64,000 bases of DNA from Candidatus Accumulibacter proximus (GTDB lineage: Bacteria > Pseudomonadota > Gammaproteobacteria > Burkholderiales > Rhodocyclaceae): contig JADJMH010000006.1 of assembly GCA_016709675.1 (NCBI GenBank), forward strand, positions 1-64,000, in the 5' to 3' direction. The position numbers were made by a program, and so were the translations under genes. The notes beneath the pieces were generated by a model that did no database searches, was not told the DNA's origin, and saw only the letters and a program-made list of their open reading frames with translations. Position 1 is the first letter of the stretch. Each line of letters begins with the position of its first letter. Shown one piece after another: positions 13,601 through 23,315 of the stretch.

Positions 13601-16600
13601 GCAACGAAGGCAACGACCTCTATCTCGTCGACAGCGCCGACGACGTCGTGACCGAAGCGTTCGACCAGGACTTGACCGGGTCGAGACCGCGCTCGCCAGC
13701 TACACCCTGAGTGCTGACGTCGAGAACCTTAGCTATACCGGTGCCTCGCCGTTCTCCGGCACCGGCAACGCCGGCAACAACAGCCTCGCCGGCGGCGCCG
13801 GCAACGACAGCCTCAGCGGCCTGGCCGGCAACGACACGTTGATCGGCAACGCCGGCAACGACACGCTGAATGGTGGCAGCGGCAACGACAGCCTGGTCGG
13901 CGGGCTTGGCGATGACCTTTATCCGTCACCGACGACGGCGACGCCGTCGTCGAAGCGACCCTGGGCGGCGTCGATCGCGTCGACACCGATCTCGCCAGCT
14001 ACACCCTCACCGCCGAAGTCGAGCAGCTCAGCTACATCGGTGTCGGTGCCTTCACCGGCACCGGACAAGGCTCAACAACCGCCTGACCGGCGGCGCCGGC
14101 AACGACAGCCTCAGCGGTCTCGCCGGCAACGACACCCTAATCGGTGGCGCGGGCAATGACAGCCTGGTCGGCGGGCTTGGCGATGACCTTTATCTCGTCA
14201 CCGACGCCGGCGACGCCGTCGTCGAAGCGGCCGCGGGCGGCGTCGATCGCGTCGACACCGATCTCGCCAGCTACACCCTCACCGCCGAAGTCGAGCAGCT
14301 CAGCTACATCGGCGTCGGTGCCTTCACCGGCACCGGACAAGGCCTCAACAACACCCTGACCGGCGGCGCCGGCAACGACAGCCTCAGCGGTCTCGCCGGC
14401 AACGACACCCTGATCGGCAACGCCGGCAACGACACGCTCGATGGCGGCCAGGGCACCGACAGTCTGGTTGGCGGAGCAGGCGACGACGTCTACCGGCTGG
14501 ACGTCCTCGGCGATACCGTCAGCGAGGCGGCGTCGGCCGGCACCGACCGCGTCGAGCTCGCACTGAGCGCGGGCGGTCACCCTGACGGCCAACGTCGAGC
14601 ACGCGACGATTGTCAACGCCACGCCCAGCGTCCATCTCGTCGGTAATGCCGAGAACAACGCGCTGACCGGCAACGCGACGGCCAACAATCTCTCGGGGCT
14701 CGTCGGTGACGACACCCTCGACGGCGCGGCTGGCGACGACAGCCTCGACGGCGGCGTGGGCAACGACAGCCTCGTCGGTGGCCTCGGCAACGACACCCTG
14801 ATCGGTGGCACCGGCAACGACACGCTGCAGGGCAACGAAGGCAACGACCTCTATCTCGTCGACAGCGCCGACGACGTCGTGACCGAAGCGTTCGACCAGG
14901 GACTTGACCGGGTCGAGACCGCGCTCGCCAGCTACACCCTGAGTGCTGACGTCGAGAACCTTAGCTATACCGGTGCCTCGCCGTTCTCCGGCACCGGCAA
15001 CGCCGGCAACAACAGCCTCGTCGGCGGCGCCGGCAACGACAGCCTCAGCGGCCTGGCCGGCAACGACACGTTGATCGGCAACGCCGGCAACGACACGCTG
15101 AATGGTGGCAGCGGCAACGACAGCCTGGTCGGCGGGCTTGGCGATGACCTTTATCTCGTCACCGACGACGGCGACGCCGTCGTCGAAGCGTCCTGGGCGG
15201 CGTCGATCGCGTCGACACCGATCTCGCCAACTACACCCTCACCGCCGAAGTCGAGCAGCTCAGCTACATCGGCGTCGGTGACTTCACCGGCACCGGACAA
15301 GGCCTCAACAACACCCTGACCGGCGGCGCCGGCAACGACAGCCTCAGCGGTCTCGCCGGCAACGACACCCTGATCGGCAACGCCGGCAACGACACGCTCG
15401 ATGGCGGCCAGGGCACCGACAGTCTGGTTGGCGGAGCAGGCGACGACGTCTACCGGCTGGACGTCCTCGGCGATACCGTCAGCGAGGCGGCGTCGGCAGG
15501 CACCGACCGCGTCGAGCTCGCACTGAGCGCGGGCGGCACCTACACCCTGACGGCCAACGTCGAGCACGCGACGATTGTCAACGCCACGCCCAGCGTCCAT
15601 CTCGTCGGTAATGCCGAGAACAACGCGCTGACCGGCAACGCGACGGCCAACAATCTCTCGGGGCTCGTCGGTGACGACACCCTCGACGGCGCGGCTGGCG
15701 ACGACAGCCTCGACGGCGGCGTGGGCAACGACAGCCTCGTCGGTGGCCTCGGCAACGACACCCTGATCGGTGGCACCGGCAACGACACGCTGCAGGGCAA
15801 CGAAGGCAACGACCTCTATCTCGTCGACAGCGCCGACGACGTCGTGACCGAAGCGTTCGACCAGGGACTTGACCGGGTCGAGACCGCGCTCGCCAGCTAC
15901 ACCCTGAGTGCTGACGTCGAGAACCTTAGCTATACCGGTGCCTCGCCGTTCTCCGGCACCGGCAACGCCGGCAACAACAGCCTCGTCGGCGGCGCCGGCA
16001 ACGACAGCCTCAGCGGCCTGGCCGGCAACGACACGTTGATCGGCAACGCCGGCAACGACACGCTGAATGGTGGCAGCGGCAACGACAGCCTGGTCGGCGG
16101 GCTTGGCGATGACCTTTATCTCGTCACCGACGACGGCGACGCCGTCAGCGAGTCGGCGACGGCAGGAACGGACCGCGTCGAGCTCGCGCTGAGCGCGGGC
16201 GGCACCTACACTCTGACGGCCAACGTCGAGCACGCGGCGATTGTCAACGCCACGCCCGGCGTCAATCTCGTCGGCAATGCCGAGAAAAATGCGCTAACCG
16301 GCAACGCGACGGCCAACAATCTCTCGGGTCTTGCCGGTGACGACACCCTCGACGGCGCGGCTGGCGACGACAGCCTCGACGGCGGCGTGGGCAACGACAG
16401 CCTCGTCGGTCGCCTCGGCAACGACACCCTGATCGGTGGCGCTGGTATCGACACGCTGGTCGGGGGAGCCGACCACGACAACTACCAGATCGATGCCGTC
16501 GGTGACGTCATCATCGAGAACGCCGGTGAGGGCGATGACTGGGTCGATGTCGCGCTCGCTATCGGCGGCACCTACACGCTTGCCGCCAACGTCGAGAGAG

Positions 16601-19600
16601 CCTGGATATCGACGGCAACGATAGGCGTCGACGTGGTCGGAAATACCGAGCACAACTACATCGACGGTAGTGAAGCGGCCAACAAGCTCAGCGGACTGGA
16701 GGGCAACGACTCATTGTGGGGGGGGGGCGGTAACGACGCGCTCGATGGCGGTCTCGGCAACGACGAGCTGTACGGCGAAGCCGGCAACGACAGCATGCTG
16801 GCCAGCGACGGCAACGACTACCTGGAAGGCGGTGACGGTAACGACACGCTCGATGGTGGTCTCGGCAACGACGAGCTGTACGGCGAGGCCGGCAACGACA
16901 GCATGCTGGCCAGCGACGGCAACGACTACCTGGAAGGCGGTGACGGTAACGACACGCTCGATGGTGGTCTCGGCGCCGACGAGCTGTACGGCGATGCCGG
17001 CAACGACAGCATGCGCGGCGGCGCTGGTAGCGACGAGCTGGACGGCGGCGATGGGACCGACACGCTCGATGGTAGTCTCGGCGACGACATCCTGTACGGC
17101 GATACCGGTAACGACACTTTGTTGGCTGGCGACGGCAACGACACGCTCGATGCCGGCACCGGCGTCGACCTCGCCGATGGCGGTGCCGGCAGCGACACGC
17201 TGGTCGTCATGGGCGTTTCCGCCGATTACTCGAACTCGATCACGCGGGTCAATGAAACCGACACCCGCGTGCTCAACACGACCGTAGGCGCCAACGAAGA
17301 CATCGTTCTGCGTGGCATCGAGTTCATCCAGTTTACCGACGTCCGAAAGACGCGAAGCGAGTACTGGAACAACGTCATCGATAACCTCAGCAACGACTGG
17401 ACCGGCACTGCCGGCGACGACAGCGTCAATGACGACAGCGTCAATGGTCTGGCCGGTAACGACACCCTTAGCGGTCTATCCGGCAAGGACACCCTGATCG
17501 GGGGCACTGGTACCGACCTCCTCATCGGTGGTACGGGAGACGACACCTACGAAATCGATGTCGCCGGTGACGTCATCGTGGAACAGAACGCGGGAGGAAC
17601 CGACCAGGTTAACATTGCCTTCACTGCCTCCGGTAGCTACACCCTGGTCGCCGAGCTCGAACACGCCACCGTCACCGCTGCCGCAGCGATCGCCGTCCAT
17701 GTGACTGGCAACGAACTCAACAACCGTCTCACCGGCAACGCTGCCGCCAACACCCTGACCGGCGCCGCTGGCGGCGACACCCTGATCGGCGGCGCCGGCA
17801 GCGACAGCCTCGTCGGCGGCAGCGGTGACGACGAGTACCAGATCGACGTCGCCAGCGACATCGTGACCGAGGCCCTCAATGAAGGCGACGACCTCGTGAA
17901 CATCGCCTTCAGCAGTACCGGCAGCTATACCCTGACCGCCCACGTCGAGAGCGCCCTCGTCACCTCGCCCGGTGATGGCTTCGCCGTCCATGTCACCGGC
18001 AACGCCCTCGCCAACGCCCTCACCGGCCACGCTGGCGCCAACAATCTCATTGGCCTCGAGGGTAACGACACCCTCGATGGCGGCGGTGGCAACGACACAC
18101 TCGACGGCGGCATCGGCAGCGATACCGCCATTCTCGCCGGTGTCCTCAACGACTACGCCATCAGCCGCCCGTCGACGACGCAGACCCGGTTCACGCATCT
18201 GCCCAGTGGCAATACGGTCCTGATCAGCAACGTCGAGTTCATCACCTTTGCCGGGGATGCCAGCACCCAGACGCTGGCCGAGCTGGTCGCCCGCATCGGC
18301 TCGCCGGGCAACGACACGCTCACCGGCACGGGCGGCGACGACACCCTGGCCGGCGTGCTCGGCAACGACAGCCTGATCGGCGGCGTTGGCAACGACGACC
18401 TGCAGGGCGGCGACGGCATCGACACCCTCGCCGGTGGCGCCGGCAACGACGTCCTCGATGGCAGTGCCGGCAACGACACCTACCAGTTCGCCATCGCCGG
18501 CGGCGATGACATCATCGACCAGAACGACACCCTCGCCGGATCCATCGATACCATCGAACTGGCCAGCCCGATCGGCGATCTCATCAGCGGCGAAACCACC
18601 CTGACGCGTGGCTGGCACAGTTACGACGACTTGGTGATCACCGTCAATTCCGGATCTCCCGGCGCCGAAGTCGTCGATCACCTCATCGTCAATGACTTCC
18701 TGACCAACGACCTGATCAACCTGGGCACCATCGACCAGATTCGTTTCAGCAACGGCAGCGCCCTGACGCAGACACAGATTCTTGCCGAATTGCTCAAGGG
18801 GACGGGTGGCGACGACTGGTTGCGCGGTTACGCCAACACCCACGACAGCATCGCCGGTGGCGCCGGCAACGACACCATAGGGGGCGCTGCTGGCAACGAC
18901 ACCTTGAGCGGTGGTCTGGGCAACGATTTGCTGTCGGGCGACGCCGGTGCCGACGTGCTCGACGGGGGCGCCGGCGCCGACCAGGTCTTCGGCGGCGACG
19001 GCAACGACACGCTCAGCGGCAGCGGCGGCAACGACACGCTGAGTGGCGAGGCGGGCAACGACACCTACGTCTTCGGACCGGGATTTGGCCAGGACGTCAT
19101 TCAGGACTTCGGAGCCGTTGGTGAGGTCGATACGCTGAAGTTCAACGTCGGCATCCGGCCGACGGACGTCGGCGTCGCGCGCGTGGGCAATGACTTGGTG
19201 GTGCGCTTCGCTGGGGCGCCGGGCGACGGGGTTCGCATCACTGACTTCTTCGACGACGCCGTCAGTGATCCCGGGTTCAACCGGCAGGTCGAGCAGTTTG
19301 CCTTTGCCGACGGCAGCACCTGGTCGGCCACGGCGATTCGCGCCAAGGTGCTGGTGCCGACCGGCGGCGACGACGAGATCACCGGCTATCTCGGCAGTGA
19401 GTCGCTGTCAGGACTGGCGGGCAACGACACGCTCGCCGGCGGGGCGGGCAACGACACGCTCAGCGGCGGCGATGGCGCCGACCGGCTGACCGGCGGGTCG
19501 GGCGCCGACCGCTTCGTCTTCGATTCCGCCGATGCGCTGGTCCCTGCCGATCTGATCACCGACTTCGTCAGCGGCGTCGACCGGATCGCGCTCAAGGCGA

Positions 19601-19788
19601 GCGCGTTCACGGGACTCGGCGACGTCGGGGACACGGTCGGCCTGAGCGATCACCTGATCTACGACAGCGGCACCGGAGTGCTGGCCTACGACCGCGACGG
19701 TACGGGCCCCGACGCCCTGGTGCCCTTCGCGACGCTGGGGGAGGGAACCCATCCGGCCACGCTGGGGATGGACTTCCTGATCGTCTGA
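1625..19788 (+). CDS. Giant RTX (hemolysin-type calcium-binding repeat) exoprotein, frame broken by many indels
   Basis: Read through its indels this is one gene of roughly 6,050 codons, almost entirely RTX nonapeptide blocks (GGAGNDTLxGG) alternating with beta-rich spacers of the type DxYxVDxxxDVxxExxxxGxDxVxxxxxxYTLxxNVExA. There is no N-terminal signal peptide, and the C-terminus (ADRFVFDSADALVPADLITDF and so on to DFLIV) is that of type I secreted RTX proteins, so it should leave the cell through a T1SS and fold on binding calcium outside. The start is ATG 1625 with AAGGAT upstream. About 24 indel sites interrupt the frame: one near 2265, nine in 6047-6912, and fourteen from 9489 to 15191. 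It could be a pseudogene, or an intact gene with consensus errors. A GT41 glycosyltransferase gene follows 76 bases after the stop. Confidence 0.85.
2265..6046 (+). CDS. RTX giant, segment 2 (continuous frame)
   Basis: This is the first long uninterrupted stretch after the frame change near 2265, where the frame from 1625 turns into a nonsense run ending at 2317 and the RTX sense continues in the next frame as ILGRLLADGNVLHADGF. It begins with less regular, more diverged RTX (2265-3300), including poly-Asp near 2740, then becomes regular. The first copy of the 2193-base tandem unit starts at 3991. The frame is lost at 6047 by one extra G compared with the matching position near 8243. Confidence 0.75.
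3991..8383 (+). repeat. Two tandem copies of a 2193-base (731-codon) unit
   Basis: The anchor ttgacgg...cctcggcaacgacagcctcc occurs at about 3991, 6187 and 8384. Apparent spacings are 2196 and 2197 bases. Subtracting the indels seen inside each copy (+3 and net +4) gives exactly 2193 for both, a multiple of three. The two copies are almost identical over most of their length. A partial third copy follows 8384 for several hundred bases. Confidence 0.85.
6913..9488 (+). CDS. RTX giant, segment 3 (continuous frame)
   Basis: Frame coherence returns after the insertion cluster at 6047-6912. The segment holds the rest of the second 2193-base copy, then a partial third start at 8384 and the first 966-base unit of the next array. 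Spacers such as NRVSYQNAAVAVNVDLAAGTA are repeated from segment 2 with almost no change. It ends at 9489, where an extra C (gacctcctatctc against gacctctatctc in later copies) shifts the frame. Confidence 0.75.
9489..11556 (+). CDS. RTX giant, segment 4 (continuous frame)
   Basis: This is an in-frame stretch of the 966/1239-base array. Each unit carries YRLDVLGDTVSEAASAGTD, YLVDSADDVVTEAFDQGLD and YLVTDDGDAVVEA spacers between RTX blocks. It includes the first 1239-base unit, which differs from the 966-base unit by one more 273-base RTX/spacer module. The frame is lost at 11557 where CCC is CC (gacacctcgacgg). Confidence 0.75.
11557..15190 (+). pseudogene. RTX giant, segment 5: repeat array with dense indels
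   Basis: This is the same repeat array, but the frame is broken at about 11557, 12531, 12579 (the one insertion), 12964, 13124, 13178, 13256 (two bases), 13489, 13669, 13924, 14069, 14576 (five bases) and 15191. Most are losses of one base from CCC, CTC or GGG when compared with the sister copies. No single frame encodes it, but the repeat sense continues across every break. Either it is decayed or its consensus sequence is poor. Confidence 0.7.
15191..19788 (+). CDS. RTX giant, segment 6 with C-terminal secretion region
   Basis: This is a continuous frame to the natural stop. It leaves the amplified array near 16140 and holds less repetitive RTX, then the C-terminal region shared with the other giants: GSDTAILAGVLNDY, DTYQFAIAGGDDIIDQND, ILAELLKGTGGDDWLRGY, several compact RTX blocks, a serralysin-like ADRFVFDSAD...ADLITDFVSGVDRIAL and the terminal DFLIV. 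Unlike the other copies it keeps an extra YVFGPGFGQDVIQDFG module near 19060. The terminal region probably holds the type I secretion signal. Confidence 0.85.
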
Positions 19789-19819
19789 GGAAGCCGCGCC
19801 TGGGCACGCCAGGCGGGAC

Positions 19820-19844
19820 GCGGCGCCCCGTGGCGGGGCGCCGC
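19820..19844 (+). promoter_or_regulatory. Perfect hairpin between RTX giant and glycosyltransferase
   Basis: Arms gcggcgccccg (19820-19830) and cggggcgccgc (19834-19844) form an 11-base perfect stem with a three-base loop. No T-run follows, so it is not a classical terminator. A similar stem with a different loop lies at the same place before the third OGT copy (57132-57154). Confidence 0.55.
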
Positions 19845-19864
19845 CCTCAGCAGGCGCCACAGCG

Positions 19865-22153
19865 ATGACCCACCACCCTGAGCCCGCTGGCACCCTGCCG
19901 GGCACCCCGCAGGCCGACGCCGCCGAGCTTTGGCGGCAACTGCGCGCATCCGCCCGGCAGGCGAGCGTGTGGCTCGAGCTCGCCCGCGACTATCGACGCC
20001 ATGCCTTGCCCTGGCAGGCCGGCCATGCTGCCCGGCAGGCGCTGCGCTGCGACCCGGCCGTGCGGCCACAACTTGACGCCCTCGACCTCGGTCCCTGGCA
20101 GGATCCCGCGGCGGGCGACGCGCAGCTCGGCCGGCCGACGCTGCCGCAGGCCAGCGCCCTGGTCGAGCAGTTCTCCGCGAGAACGCACGCCTGCCCCGGC
20201 GACTGGCTGACCTGGCTGTACCTCGCCCGTCTGCACGAACTGCAAGCGCTCGTTACCCAGGAGCCGACCTCTCCGAAGCCGGCGGCGGCTTCGACCGCCC
20301 ACGCCGAGGCGCTGGCGTGCGCCACAGCGCTCGAAGCGATCACTGGCGAGACCCTGCACTGGCTCGGCGTCTGGCGCCTGAACGCCGGCGACGCCGAGGG
20401 CGCCGTCACCGCTCTTGCCCGCCTGGTCGGCGTCCGCCCCTTGCGCCACGGCTCGATGATGTATCTCGGCGAAGCCTTGCTGCGCGTCGGCAACATCGCC
20501 GCCGCCGAGAAAGCCTTCAGCCGCGCCTCGCTGTCGGCCAACCCCGACTTCCTGCTCAACCTCTCGGCGCGGGTCTATGCGCACAACTACTGGCAGGAAG
20601 CGATCGCCGTCCTCAACAAGGCGCTCGCGCTGCGCCCGCAGCACGTCCCGACCTGGCTCGCGCTGGCCCGCATTCAGTCCGAGGTCTATGCCCTGGCCGA
20701 CTGCCGCGCGAGCCTCGACCGTCTCCAGGCGCTGGCGCCCGGCCACCCGGAAGCGACCCTGCTTGCCGCCGGCCTGCACGGGCGGATGGGCGATGCGCGA
20801 GCTCACCTTGCCGCGCTGCAGGCCGCCTATGCCAGCGGTGACCCGCTGTCGCGCCTCGCTTCCAGCGTGGCGATGACCGCGCTCTATCACGACGACCTGC
20901 CGCCGGCCGACGTCGCCGCCCTGCATCGCCGCCTGTGCGCGCCGATCGAAGCAGCGGTGGTCGAGAAGACCGACTTCCCGAACCCGCGCTCGACCACCCG
21001 GCGCCTGCGCATCGGCTACGTCACCGGCGACCTGCACCGGCAGCACCCGGTCAATCTCTTCATGCTGCCGGTACTCCAGCGTCACGACCATCGCCGCTGC
21101 GAGATCGGCATCTACCACACCGGCCACATGCACGACGCCTACACCCGCCAGGCGAGAAGCTGTGCCGATCGCTGGCTTGAAGCGGCAGCCCTCGACGATG
21201 CGGCGCTGCAGCAGGCGATTCTCGCCGACGAGGTCGACATTCTCGTCGACCTCGCCGGCCACACCGCGTCGCACCGCCTCGGCCTGTTCGCCCTGCGCGC
21301 CGCGCCGGTGCAGGTCACCTTCCTCGGCTACCCGCATTCCACCGGACTCAGCCGCATCGACTGGCTGATCGCCGACGCCACCGTCGCGCCCGGCGAGCAC
21401 GCCGGGCTGTTCAGCGAAGGCATCGCGCAGTTGCCCGGCTGCGTCTTCTGCTGGGCACCGGTCGAGGACTATCCGTTGCCGCACCCGCGACCGGCCGATA
21501 CGCCGGTCGTCTTCGCTTCGTTCAACAACGCCATGAAGCTCTCGCCGCGCACGATCGCCCTCTGGGCGCAAGTCCTGCTCACCGTGCCCGGGTCGCGCCT
21601 GCAGCTCAAGGCGCCGTCGCTGCAGGATGCCGGCGTCCAGGCGCGCTTCGTCGAACGCTTCGCCGAACACGGCATCGGCGCCGAACGCCTGATCCTGCAT
21701 GGGCCGAGCGGGCTGGCCGAGATGATGCAGGCCTACGGCGAGGTGGACATCGCGCTCGACCCGACGCCCTACAATGGCGGCACGACGACGCTGCAGGCGC
21801 TGTGGATGGGCGTGCCGGTGGTCAGTCTGGCCGGCGGCAACTTCGTCAGCCGTATGGGCGCGAGCTTCCTGAATACCCTCGGCCATCCGGAATGGGTGGC
21901 CGGCGATGAAGCCGGTTACGTCGCGACCGCCGTGCGACTGGCTGCGGACTGCCGGGACTGGCGCGCCCGGCGTGCCGGCTTGCGCGCGCGCATGGCGGCT
22001 TCGCCGCTGTGCGACATCGCCACCTGGGTTGCCCAGCTCGAGGCCTTGTACGACCGCATGTGGGCGGTTTACTGCAGCGGCAGCGGGCAGCGCCTGCTGG
22101 CGGCCGCCACCAGCAATCAACCGCTCCGCGCCGAGGATGATTCCGGCACCTGA
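19865..22153 (+). CDS. TPR-containing GT41 glycosyltransferase (SPINDLY/OGT-like)
   Basis: This 762-residue protein has TPR-like helical repeats (about residues 20-370) followed by a GT41 catalytic region from LRIGYVTGDLHRQHPV (about residue 379). The His of that motif, the block DILVDLAGHTASHRLGLFALR, the Lys of FASFNNAMKLSP and DPTPYNGGTTTLQALWMGVPVV are the conserved sugar-nucleotide and catalytic signatures of O-GlcNAc transferase and HMW1C-type enzymes. It should be cytoplasmic and transfer a sugar from a nucleotide donor to a protein. It starts 76 bases after the RTX stop, without a clear Shine-Dalgarno sequence, so it may be translated from the same message. Three truncated copies exist at 30377, 48080 and 57175, and this is the only complete one. 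The substrate is unknown; the RTX neighbour is the obvious candidate. Confidence 0.9.
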   Translation: MTHHPEPAGTLPGTPQADAAELWRQLRASARQASVWLELARDYRRHALPWQAGHAARQALRCDPAVRPQLDALDLGPWQDPAAGDAQLGRPTLPQASALVEQFSARTHACPGDWLTWLYLARLHELQALVTQEPTSPKPAAASTAHAEALACATALEAITGETLHWLGVWRLNAGDAEGAVTALARLVGVRPLRHGSMMYLGEALLRVGNIAAAEKAFSRASLSANPDFLLNLSARVYAHNYWQEAIAVLNKALALRPQHVPTWLALARIQSEVYALADCRASLDRLQALAPGHPEATLLAAGLHGRMGDARAHLAALQAAYASGDPLSRLASSVAMTALYHDDLPPADVAALHRRLCAPIEAAVVEKTDFPNPRSTTRRLRIGYVTGDLHRQHPVNLFMLPVLQRHDHRRCEIGIYHTGHMHDAYTRQARSCADRWLEAAALDDAALQQAILADEVDILVDLAGHTASHRLGLFALRAAPVQVTFLGYPHSTGLSRIDWLIADATVAPGEHAGLFSEGIAQLPGCVFCWAPVEDYPLPHPRPADTPVVFASFNNAMKLSPRTIALWAQVLLTVPGSRLQLKAPSLQDAGVQARFVERFAEHGIGAERLILHGPSGLAEMMQAYGEVDIALDPTPYNGGTTTLQALWMGVPVVSLAGGNFVSRMGASFLNTLGHPEWVAGDEAGYVATAVRLAADCRDWRARRAGLRARMAASPLCDIATWVAQLEALYDRMWAVYCSGSGQRLLAAATSNQPLRAEDDSGT

Positions 22154-22208
22154 TACCCGACGCACGCCACCGCCATGGCGCCCACTCACCTGCTCCGAAA
22201 GACCCGCG

Positions 22209-23309
22209 ATGGAAACCCCCGACCGCTCCGATCCGAACGACGCGCTGCCAACGGGCGACAACGCCCAGACGCCCGCCGCCGTTCCCCGCCTCGAAATCAC
22301 GACCTCGCGCCAGTTTCCCGCCTGGCTGGCCGAACAGAAGCTGTCGCTGGCGCTGACCACGTACCAGATCGGCAAGCTGTTCTTCATCGGCCTCAAGGAC
22401 AGCGGCGAACTGTCTATCTTCGAGCGCAGCTTCAACCGCTGCATGGGGCTGTGCGCGACGGCCAACGGCCTGTATCTGAGCAGCCTGTATCAGGTCTGGC
22501 GCTTCGAGAACCTGTTTACCCAGGGCGAGCAGCAGGACGGCTACGATCGGCTCTATCTGCCGCAGGTCGGCTACACCACCGGCGACCTCGACATCCACGA
22601 CATGGCTGTCGATGCCGACGGCCGGCTGATCTTCGTCAACACGCTGTTCGGTTGCCTGGCGACGCTCTCCGAGACGCACAGCTTCAAACCGCTGTGGCGG
22701 CCACCCTTCAGCAGCCGCCTGGCGGCCGAGGACCGTTGCCACCTGAACGGCCTGGCGATGAAGGAGGGGCGAGCAGCCTACGTCACCGCCGTCAGCCGGT
22801 CGGACGTGGTCGACGGTTGGCGCGACCATCGTGCCGATGGCGGCATTGTCATCGACGTGAATACGAACGCGATCGTCGCCGACGGCCTGTCGATGCCGCA
22901 CTCGCCGCGCTGGCATCAGGGCCGGCTGTGGTTGCTCAACTCGGGGACCGGCGAGTTCGGTTACGTCGATCTGGCAGCCGGGAATTTCGTGCCGGTGAGC
23001 TTCTGCGCCGGCTATCTGCGCGGGCTGGCTTTCCATGGCCACTTTGCGCTGGTCGGGCTGTCGAAACCGCGTCACAACCGGACCTTCAGCGGGCTGGCGC
23101 TCGACGACCACCTCAGGTCCCGCCAGGCCGAAGCGCGCTGTGGTGTGCAGGTGATCGACCTGCGCAGCGGCGACGCGGTGCATTGGCTGCGTATCGAGGG
23201 CGTCGTCGATGAACTCTACGATGTCGTCGCGCTGCCGGGCGTCCGCCGGCCGATGGCGCTGGGGTTCAAGACCGATGAGATTCGAAGGGTGGTGAGTGTC
23301 GAAGGGTAG
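22209..23309 (+). CDS. TIGR03032 family protein
   Basis: This 366-residue protein shows the family hallmarks: FPAWLAEQKLSLALTTYQIGKLFFIG near the N-terminus, then FNRCMGLC, DIHDMAVDADG, HLNGLAMKEG and NSGTGEFGYVD, consistent with a beta-propeller-like fold. No signal peptide is seen. The ATG at 22209 was chosen because the family-like sequence begins about 28 residues downstream and the longer in-frame extension overlaps the OGT gene. It lies 55 bases after OGT in the same direction, so the two are probably co-transcribed. Its function is uncharacterised; the neighbours suggest a role in modification or export of the RTX protein (inference). Confidence 0.85.
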   Translation: METPDRSDPNDALPTGDNAQTPAAVPRLEITTSRQFPAWLAEQKLSLALTTYQIGKLFFIGLKDSGELSIFERSFNRCMGLCATANGLYLSSLYQVWRFENLFTQGEQQDGYDRLYLPQVGYTTGDLDIHDMAVDADGRLIFVNTLFGCLATLSETHSFKPLWRPPFSSRLAAEDRCHLNGLAMKEGRAAYVTAVSRSDVVDGWRDHRADGGIVIDVNTNAIVADGLSMPHSPRWHQGRLWLLNSGTGEFGYVDLAAGNFVPVSFCAGYLRGLAFHGHFALVGLSKPRHNRTFSGLALDDHLRSRQAEARCGVQVIDLRSGDAVHWLRIEGVVDELYDVVALPGVRRPMALGFKTDEIRRVVSVEG

Positions 23310-23315
23310 CGCCGC

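Larger units (their letters stand above)
9081..15407 (+). repeat. RTX higher-order tandem array (966/1239/966 bases, twice)
   Basis: The anchor ccagggcaccgacag occurs at 9081, 10048, 11287, 12252, 13215, 14448 and 15408. The spacings corrected for indels are 966, 1239, 966, 966, 1239 and 966, so a 3171-base higher-order unit is duplicated. The long version contains one additional 273-base module. Every length is a multiple of three. Confidence 0.85.

Noticed and set aside
2622..16653. Long minus-strand open frames rich in VVAGVADQGVVAGE-like repeats (for example 9251-11479, 3912-5444)
   Set aside because: They are antisense mirrors of the RTX nonapeptide codons in GC-rich DNA, have no start context, and change with the plus-strand repeats.
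3300..19500. Dense short tandem repeats resembling a CRISPR array
   Set aside because: Units are nine-residue RTX codon repeats without unique spacers of constant length, and there are no cas genes.
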